This document shows positions 7,090 to 12,508 of a stretch of DNA of 12,508 bases, piece after piece; positions within the stretch are counted from its first letter, which is position 1, and each line of letters begins with the position of its first letter. The position numbers and the translations under genes are program-made. The DNA comes from Pirellulaceae bacterium. GTDB taxonomy: Bacteria > Planctomycetota > Planctomycetia > Pirellulales > Pirellulaceae. The stretch spans positions 1-12,508 of the forward strand of contig JABDKS010000412.1 of NCBI GenBank assembly GCA_013002105.1, written 5' to 3'. The notes beneath the pieces are model-generated. The model saw nothing but the letters and a program-made list of their open reading frames with translations, was not told the DNA's origin and searched no databases.

Positions 7090-8217
7090 CTAACCCTTCT
7101 TTTTGAGCGTCGTCATGTATTCGACGATATCGACCAAATCTTTTTGGCTAAATGCGTGATGAAGATTTTCCGGCATGATCGACTTTTCACTCTTCTTGAT
7201 CAGTTCGACTTCTGCCATTGGAATCTTGCGGTCGATCGCTTCGGCGGTCCGAATGACGACTTCGTCATCGGTCTGACTGATCTTGATTCCGACAATGACC
7301 TGACCCCCGTCGGTCAGAACGCTGTAGTTTTCGTAGTTGTGACTGATGCCGGCACTGGGGTCCAAAATCGATGTCAGCATCGCTTCTCGTGAAAGCTTGC
7401 TTCCGATTTCCGAAAGGTTCGGACCGACCTCTTTGCCATGCTGATCGACGACATGGCAATTGGCACACGTGGCAACGCCGCGAAAGACCTTTTGACCGCG
7501 GGCAGCATCGCCGGTCATGGCGGCCAGTTTGTCGACCGGTGCAAGCGGTTTGCGATCTTTTGTCGCTGGTTGTGGCAAAATCTCGGCAGCTTGTTTTCGG
7601 ACGTCTTCGTTGCGAGCTCGCGCCAACAATGCACCAGCGATCAGACGCGTGTCGCCAACGAGTCTCTTGGACGCAGCGAGCCCAAGCAGCGTTTTTTCGC
7701 CGCCGTCACTTTTGGTAAGTCCCACGACCGCGGCACGCCGCACGTCATAGGCAATCTCCGCATCGCTGGCGTAGTCACTCAAGATTTTGTGTGACCGACC
7801 GTTGCCCAACAATCCAAGTACCTCGGCCACGCGAGCCGCTTGTTGGGTCTCTTTGGATTTCAGCAATTTGCGAAGTCGCATTGGCCCATCGGGTAAATCC
7901 CCCATCATTTTGGCTGCTTCGACGGCAGCCGAATTATCGTCCGCAAACAACAGAGATTCAATCTTCTGCTGCATGCCGTCCGGTCGAAAACGCTTCAGTA
8001 ATTCGAGGTATTCAGTCGTGCCGGCTTGCCGAGAAATATGCCGCTCGATCGCCGCGACCACCTTCGGATTGCTTTTGTAATCGTACCCGGCCATGCGTTC
8101 GATAGCGCGAACAACGATCGCATCGTCGCGGGCCTGGTCGGCACGAACCGATTCCATTTGACAACACATTCCAACCAGCAAACAAACCGTCAATCGCATC
8201 ATCATTTCAGCATTCAT
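7090..8217 (-). CDS. Exported HEAT-repeat protein with C-terminal PVC-type cytochrome c haem domain
   Basis: 375 residues. The N-terminus has an export signal (hydrophobic core at about 8-18, probable cut after V-R-A around residue 26). The true start could be M1, M5, M6 or M7, since no Shine-Dalgarno decides it. Residues about 60-225 form helical HEAT-like repeats, for example RVAEVLGLLG and VRRAAVVGLTKSD. The C-terminal 135 residues are the Pirellula/Verrucomicrobium-type haem-binding domain: G-Q-K-V-F-R-G, then the single haem-attachment motif CANCH (251-255), VGPNLSEIG, the DPSAGISHNYENY stretch, and M348 in S-I-M-P as the likely distal haem ligand. It should therefore be a periplasmic or surface monohaem electron carrier. 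It lies 70 bp downstream of the large ThuA-propeller gene on the same strand, where the same haem domain is usually fused. It is probably that protein's electron acceptor (inference). Confidence 0.92.
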   Translation of the reverse strand: MNAEMMMRLTVCLLVGMCCQMESVRADQARDDAIVVRAIERMAGYDYKSNPKVVAAIERHISRQAGTTEYLELLKRFRPDGMQQKIESLLFADDNSAAVEAAKMMGDLPDGPMRLRKLLKSKETQQAARVAEVLGLLGNGRSHKILSDYASDAEIAYDVRRAAVVGLTKSDGGEKTLLGLAASKRLVGDTRLIAGALLARARNEDVRKQAAEILPQPATKDRKPLAPVDKLAAMTGDAARGQKVFRGVATCANCHVVDQHGKEVGPNLSEIGSKLSREAMLTSILDPSAGISHNYENYSVLTDGGQVIVGIKISQTDDEVVIRTAEAIDRKIPMAEVELIKKSEKSIMPENLHHAFSQKDLVDIVEYMTTLKKKG

Positions 8218-8248
8218 TCAAAAGTTTCAAGGGGCGAATCATGAACAA

Positions 8249-8268
8249 CGTCGCAACAAACTGCGACG
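8249..8268 (-). promoter_or_regulatory. Intercistronic hairpin between the propeller and cytochrome c genes
   Basis: CGTCGCA (8249-8255) and TGCGACG (8262-8268) pair perfectly over 7 bp with a 6-nt loop. An outer ATCAT/ATGAT pairing (8238-8242 with 8271-8275) could extend it past an internal loop. It sits in the 70-bp spacer of a same-strand gene pair. No T-run follows on the minus strand, so a strong intrinsic terminator is unlikely. An mRNA-processing or stability element that sets different levels of the two products is possible. Confidence 0.45.
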
Positions 8269-8287
8269 CGATGATCGGAGTTGCAGA

Positions 8288-11200
8288 TCAGTTTTGGGGT
8301 AGTAGTTTCTTGAGTGCTTCGGTGCGAATACTTGGCTCGTGATACTCCAAGCTGCGGAAGTACCGATTGGTATCTTCGATTTTCAGTTTAGGATCTGCGA
8401 TGATGGCAACAAGTGCGTCGGCGGCTTGCGGAGCACGCACACGCCAGACGATGTCGCGTCCGGCAACGGTATCCCAGTTGCCGGTGCGTGAGAGCCACGC
8501 GTCATAGCATTCGGCGGCGCGCAGGTCGCTGGCGATTCCGAGTGCTTCCAAGTACCAGCGGTCCTTGCCGTCGTAGGCTTCGGCTAATTCGGCCCAGACC
8601 GCAGGCATGGTTTGTGAATTGTCAAAGCGAAGGGCCACTGCCAGTTCGCGTCGTACGGCGGGTGATGAATCGGAGGCAGCTGATCGGCAGGCAACCGAGG
8701 GGGTCATCCCAAGATGTTTGGCCAAGCGAATGGCGGTGATGCGGATGTCGGAATTGGCATCGGCCAGGGCGGTTTGGACATAATGTTCGCCACGGCCATC
8801 GATCTTGCCCAGCAGCCACAGGGCGCGGGCACGCATCCGCGGATTCTGGTCCTGCCAAAGTTTCAATAGTTCTGGTTCCGCTGCCGATCCCATCTGATGC
8901 AGTGCCGTCCACGCTTTGTAGCGAACCGACAGATTCGGGTTTCGCAACGCCGCGACGGCGCCACCGGCTGTTGAATAATCAAATATAGGGATCGTGTATT
9001 TCGCTCCCGGCGGCGCTAGACGAAATAGGCGACCGCGATGAATGTCTTCTTGCCGGTGACCGCCTACGCCCGGATCGTACCAATCGGTGACAAACAGCGA
9101 ACCGTCGGGTGCGACACAGACATCGGCTGGGCGAAACCACTTGTCGACCGTGCCGGTCATCAGCGGATCGATTGATGCGCTATATCCTGCCCCATCGGGT
9201 TTCGCCGGGTACGCGCGAACCACGTTCGGACCGGGGTCACAGTGAATGATCTGGTCCCAAAAACGCTTCGGCAGCAATCGGCCTTCGTACATACAAATAC
9301 CGCTTGGCGAGCCCGCTCCGGTCTGCAGCATGTTGGGCACAACGCCGGGGTCGTTCAGGTGCCAATGACGCAGCGGGATTTCGTCTTCCATCGTGATGCG
9401 CGAATCCCGCCAGCCGGCACCAGTCAACTCATCACGGTAACCATAGTTGCCGTGTTCCATGACGAAGTTAATGCGTGTTCCGCGATTGCCGTCATCATCA
9501 TTGTCACTTTGCCAAAGGGTGCCAAATGAGTCGACCGTCGTTTCCCAATTGTTGCGAAAGTTGTGCGCGAGCACTTCAAAATTAGATCCATCCATGTCGC
9601 AACGAAACGGCATGCCGCCGTACAGCGGTTTGCCATCATCCACGACCGGCCGGCCATGAATGTCGATCACGGTTTCGCCTTTAGAATCTTTGACCTGTTT
9701 TCCCGTATTGCCAAAATTCCAATACAGTTTTCCGTCGGGGCCAAATAGGAACGAGTGGGCGGAATGGTCGTGCTGTGGTTGCCCGGTTTCGGTGAACATC
9801 GCTTCTTTTTTGTCAGGGATGTCATCGCCGTTGGTATCCGTGAATCGCCATACCGTGGGTGTCGCGGTCACGATGACTTGGTTACCCAATACGCAGATTC
9901 CCATCGCCGAATCGATATCTCGGCCCTGATAATAAGTTTTGACTTTGTCCATCACGCCGTCACCGGTCGTGTCTTCCAAAATCAGAACTCGGTCGCCGTC
10001 AGGGCGGGAGTCATTGTTGCTCCGATAATTCATCACATCGCAAACCCAAACGCGGCCGCGATCGTCGATGTCCAAGTTGGTCAGGCTTTTCAGATGCGGC
10101 TCGCTGGCTGCCAAAGTTGCCTGCAGTCCTTCGGCAATCTGGATTCCTGTGATCGCGTTGCCTGGGTCCCGCTGATCACTTTCTGGATGGTTGTCTGGTG
10201 CTTTGCCAATTTTGTTCGGAGCGGCACCGCCGTAGATTGCGAATTGGACACTGGTTTGATCGCCACATGGTTGGCGGGTCCCACCCGTGTCGAGTGCGCC
10301 GACGACGGTCAATCGCGTATAGCCCTCTGGGATTCGGTAATGGATCACACTCTTGGCATGTGCACCCAAGGCGTACTTGCCAATTTGCTGTCCGTCGACG
10401 GACCAATCTTCGCCTCGGCAGTTTTTGTTCTTGTGAACTTTTCCGAATCCGCTGTCGGCCGATACCCAGTCCATGTCCAGCAGCGATTTGGAGTCGTCCT
10501 TGGAGTGAATCGTCGGGTCAATCCAATTCGCCCAGTCGCAACTGAATCCATCGCCCGCGTCGTCGATCACCAAGAACAGGTCACGTACGCCTTTGATGGA
10601 AGTTTCGATTTCGACTCTATGTCGTTTGGTTTCTTTGGTAATCACAGGAGACACGAACAGTTTTTTTGACTTCGCGTTCTTTGCGTCATGACCGGTAGCG
10701 TTTTGGCCAAGCGGCACACCGAATTTTTCGGCGGTATCCTTGGCGTCGAAATTCGGCTTGGGTTCGTAGTCTTGGTTTTCAAAAAGACGGTCCATGTCGA
10801 TCTTTTTCTCGCCCAGCGACGACCCTTTCTCAGGGATTTCGTCGCCCGCGGTCCAACGAATGGCGTTGACCACTAATCGACGCATGTCATCGTTGGCCCA
10901 ATTCCAGTGAAAATGGCCGCCGGTGAAGCCGAATGATCGACCGCCATCGGGACGGTCGTAGGTCCACGCCACGGTTTGCTTCTCGCCTCTTTCGACGCTC
11001 TTTCGCACGTGCGGGTTACCGCTGTGGGCGCCGTCCTTGCGAGCCATCGTGGAAAGAGGGGCGACGGCAGCCAAGATCGGTGTCACCTTGCCTTCCTTGC
11101 TAAATCGCATGTGAAAGTACCACTCGTCATTGGTCGCGAATGGTTGGACGCCGCGGGTGACTGGATGCTCGGGCAGTGATTTGAATTCGCCGACCCAATG

Positions 11201-11638
11201 TGGGTTCACGCTCCAATTGATCTCGAAATGCCCACCGAGCATCTCGACCCAATCATCGCCCGATTCACCGGGTGTCATTTCGACGGCGTAGTGGATGCAG
11301 ACCAAGCCGCATCCGTCGGCCAATTTTCTTTTCAATGCGTCGCGGTGGTCCATGGCGACGTGGCGTCGACCGCCGTCGCAATAGATGACGATTGAGTCGG
11401 CGGATTCGATCAATTTTTCGCTGGGCCATCCTTTGACCACGGTGACGTTGGCATCGTCGGTGCTCGCCTCGATTCCTTCTTCCAGAATTTTCAGTCCTGC
11501 GTAATGCTCATGAGCACCGTATCCATGTGACGGGTTGCCCGCGATCATCAAGATCTGTTTTTTGGCATCGGCTTGGCAAGCAAAGAGAGCAACCGAAACC
11601 AAAACGAAAATGGGAAGATTCAAACAACGGTGTCGCAT
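8288..11638 (-). CDS. Exported ThuA / NPCBM / dehydrogenase beta-propeller / HEAT multidomain protein
   Basis: 1116 residues. The ATG at 11638 is chosen because it opens a signal peptide (basic M-R-H-R, hydrophobic core to about residue 20, probable cut after A-D-A at 25); the 25 residues possible upstream have no signal character. A lipoprotein cut at C21 (L-F-A-C) cannot be excluded but the box is poor. Domains: ThuA-like (about 27-263; GNPSHGYG near the start, GGHFHWNW near the end); NPCBM, a putative carbohydrate-binding module (about 327-470; VIDDAGDG and DWANW); a PVC-type membrane-bound dehydrogenase propeller (about 496-873) with calcium-loop-like DTTGDGVMD (556-564) and DTNGDDIPD (601-609); HEAT repeats (about 890-1116). 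There is no CxxCH motif. Such proteins usually end in a haem domain; here that domain is in the next gene, 70 bp on. The likely role is periplasmic oxidation or binding of a carbohydrate-related substrate, not identified. Confidence 0.93.
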   Translation of the reverse strand: MRHRCLNLPIFVLVSVALFACQADAKKQILMIAGNPSHGYGAHEHYAGLKILEEGIEASTDDANVTVVKGWPSEKLIESADSIVIYCDGGRRHVAMDHRDALKRKLADGCGLVCIHYAVEMTPGESGDDWVEMLGGHFEINWSVNPHWVGEFKSLPEHPVTRGVQPFATNDEWYFHMRFSKEGKVTPILAAVAPLSTMARKDGAHSGNPHVRKSVERGEKQTVAWTYDRPDGGRSFGFTGGHFHWNWANDDMRRLVVNAIRWTAGDEIPEKGSSLGEKKIDMDRLFENQDYEPKPNFDAKDTAEKFGVPLGQNATGHDAKNAKSKKLFVSPVITKETKRHRVEIETSIKGVRDLFLVIDDAGDGFSCDWANWIDPTIHSKDDSKSLLDMDWVSADSGFGKVHKNKNCRGEDWSVDGQQIGKYALGAHAKSVIHYRIPEGYTRLTVVGALDTGGTRQPCGDQTSVQFAIYGGAAPNKIGKAPDNHPESDQRDPGNAITGIQIAEGLQATLAASEPHLKSLTNLDIDDRGRVWVCDVMNYRSNNDSRPDGDRVLILEDTTGDGVMDKVKTYYQGRDIDSAMGICVLGNQVIVTATPTVWRFTDTNGDDIPDKKEAMFTETGQPQHDHSAHSFLFGPDGKLYWNFGNTGKQVKDSKGETVIDIHGRPVVDDGKPLYGGMPFRCDMDGSNFEVLAHNFRNNWETTVDSFGTLWQSDNDDDGNRGTRINFVMEHGNYGYRDELTGAGWRDSRITMEDEIPLRHWHLNDPGVVPNMLQTGAGSPSGICMYEGRLLPKRFWDQIIHCDPGPNVVRAYPAKPDGAGYSASIDPLMTGTVDKWFRPADVCVAPDGSLFVTDWYDPGVGGHRQEDIHRGRLFRLAPPGAKYTIPIFDYSTAGGAVAALRNPNLSVRYKAWTALHQMGSAAEPELLKLWQDQNPRMRARALWLLGKIDGRGEHYVQTALADANSDIRITAIRLAKHLGMTPSVACRSAASDSSPAVRRELAVALRFDNSQTMPAVWAELAEAYDGKDRWYLEALGIASDLRAAECYDAWLSRTGNWDTVAGRDIVWRVRAPQAADALVAIIADPKLKIEDTNRYFRSLEYHEPSIRTEALKKLLPQN

Positions 11639-11717
11639 TTTGTGGGCCTGTCTTGAAATGCTGAAAGGTGGGCTCCCAACAGTGTAACAAGAAACAATAC
11701 GCGAGCGTGGCAACGAT

Positions 11718-11737
11718 TGACTCCGCGATAGGAGTCA
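11718..11737 (-). terminator. Hairpin between the glycosyltransferase and ThuA-propeller genes
   Basis: TGACTCC (11718-11724) and GGAGTCA (11731-11737) pair perfectly over 7 bp with a 6-nt loop. It lies in the 168-bp gap, 69 bp past the glycosyltransferase stop and 79 bp before the ThuA-propeller ATG, both on the minus strand. It could end the glycosyltransferase transcript, but no T-run follows, so a protein-binding operator for the downstream gene is an equal alternative. I saw no convincing promoter in the remainder of the gap. Confidence 0.35.
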
Positions 11738-11806
11738 CTGTGCCGGCTAAAATACGCGACGATGACCCGCATTTTCTCAGGCGGCGGCGTCAGTCGACGG
11801 GGCAGA

Positions 11807-12508
11807 TTATCCCAGCAATTGCTGGTACACCTTCGCGGTTCCGCGAGCCATCGCATCATCCGAAAACTCGTCGCGGTGACGTGCATAGGCGGCTTCGGCC
11901 ATGGCGTCCCAATCGTATTGACCGGTGACCAAAGCGGCAATTTTTTCGGCCAAACTGCGGCTGTCACGCGGCTCAGCCAACAGTCCTTGAACACCATCGG
12001 TGATCGCTTCGGGTGTCCCTTCGACGCGTGTTGCAATCACAGGCACGGCCGCTGCCATCGCTTCCAATACGACCATCGGTAAACCTTCGCCGTACAAACT
12101 TGGCAGCACCATTGCATCCAGCTTTGACAGTTCGGCGGGAACATCCTGGGTGAACCCAACGCGTTCGACTCGGTCGCGAATATTTAAGCGATCGATTTGC
12201 CTTTCGATTTCTGACTGGTAGTCCCGTGTCTCAAAAGGACCAATTACGCGGAGCACCACATCCAATTTCTGCCGTTCCAGTTCCGCGAGCGCATCCAAGA
12301 CAATTTCCAGTCCCTTGCGGGGACGCATCAACGCGACCATGCCGATCACCCAGCGACCTCCAGGTATCGGCTTGGCGACACGGGTCGGACGAATGGCGGG
12401 TACGCCGTTGTGGACGACCGTCACGTTGTCCGGGGCCGCTCCGTTGGCGATGCAGTCGGCACGCAAACTATTGGAGACGGTGATCAGATGTTTGCAGGAT
12501 CGCAACGA
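11807..12508 (-). CDS. GT4-family glycosyltransferase, C-terminal part (5' end outside window)
   Basis: 233 residues are visible; the frame is open at base 12508 and the N-terminal acceptor domain is missing. The visible part covers the end of the N-terminal Rossmann domain (LITVSNSLR, then VVHNGVP) and the whole nucleotide-sugar-binding domain. Family marks are IGMVALMRPRKG with R62 and K65 (phosphate-contacting in GT4 enzymes), then PSLYGEGLPMVVLEAM containing the E-x7-E motif (E141 and E149), followed by VPVIATRVEGTPEAI. The enzyme should be a retaining GT-B glycosyltransferase acting in the cytosol on a lipid-linked or polysaccharide acceptor. Donor and acceptor cannot be told from this half. 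The next gene starts 168 bp downstream on the same strand. Confidence 0.93.
   Translation of the reverse strand, partial: SLRSCKHLITVSNSLRADCIANGAAPDNVTVVHNGVPAIRPTRVAKPIPGGRWVIGMVALMRPRKGLEIVLDALAELERQKLDVVLRVIGPFETRDYQSEIERQIDRLNIRDRVERVGFTQDVPAELSKLDAMVLPSLYGEGLPMVVLEAMAAAVPVIATRVEGTPEAITDGVQGLLAEPRDSRSLAEKIAALVTGQYDWDAMAEAAYARHRDEFSDDAMARGTAKVYQQLLG

Noticed and set aside
9755..10669. 304-codon open frame on the plus strand inside the ThuA-propeller gene
   Set aside because: It is antisense to a well-supported gene and resembles no protein family I know.
11639..11713. 25-residue upstream extension of the ThuA-propeller protein
   Set aside because: The signal peptide starts at the ATG at 11638; the extension overlaps the intergenic leader and has no export features.

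Overview
The window looks like chromosomal DNA from a planctomycete of the Pirellulaceae, Rhodopirellula-like. The strongest sign is the pair of exported proteins on the minus strand (7090-11638). They carry ThuA, NPCBM, a 'membrane-bound dehydrogenase' beta-propeller, HEAT repeats and a Pirellula/Verrucomicrobium-type CxxCH haem domain, a combination typical of the PVC group. Moderate GC, weak or absent Shine-Dalgarno sites at several genes and loosely packed genes fit the same picture. The genus is an inference. No tRNA, rRNA, CRISPR array, transposase or integrase was seen.

Layout. (1) Bases 1-1115, minus strand: a short two-gene unit, a ferritin-like di-iron protein followed 7 bp later by a short-chain dehydrogenase/reductase (SDR) cut by the window edge. 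The SDR has lost most of its catalytic tetrad. (2) Bases 1116-1521: a divergent intergenic region that must hold the upstream signals of both flanking units. (3) Bases 1522-5790, plus strand: aceE (homodimeric pyruvate dehydrogenase E1) and the gene for the dihydrolipoamide acetyltransferase E2, 105 bp apart. Together they convert pyruvate to acetyl-CoA. No E3 (lipoamide dehydrogenase) gene is present here. (4) Bases 5880-6941, plus strand: an unrecognised secreted protein built from two copies of one beta-rich module. (5) Bases 6942-7089: the gap between convergent genes, with a 44-bp near-perfect palindrome resembling a dispersed repeat. (6) Bases 7090-11638, minus strand: a large exported ThuA-NPCBM-propeller-HEAT protein, then, after 70 bp, an exported HEAT-cytochrome c protein. 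(7) Bases 11807-12508, minus strand: the C-terminal half of a GT4-type glycosyltransferase cut by the window edge.

The least ordinary part is region 6. In related proteins the propeller/HEAT part and the haem domain usually lie in one long polypeptide. Here they are two separately exported proteins, with the HEAT array divided between them and a perfect hairpin in the 70-bp spacer. The likely reading is a periplasmic or surface oxidation unit, with a sugar- or polymer-oriented dehydrogenase-like protein and its own monohaem cytochrome c. The substrate cannot be read from the sequence.
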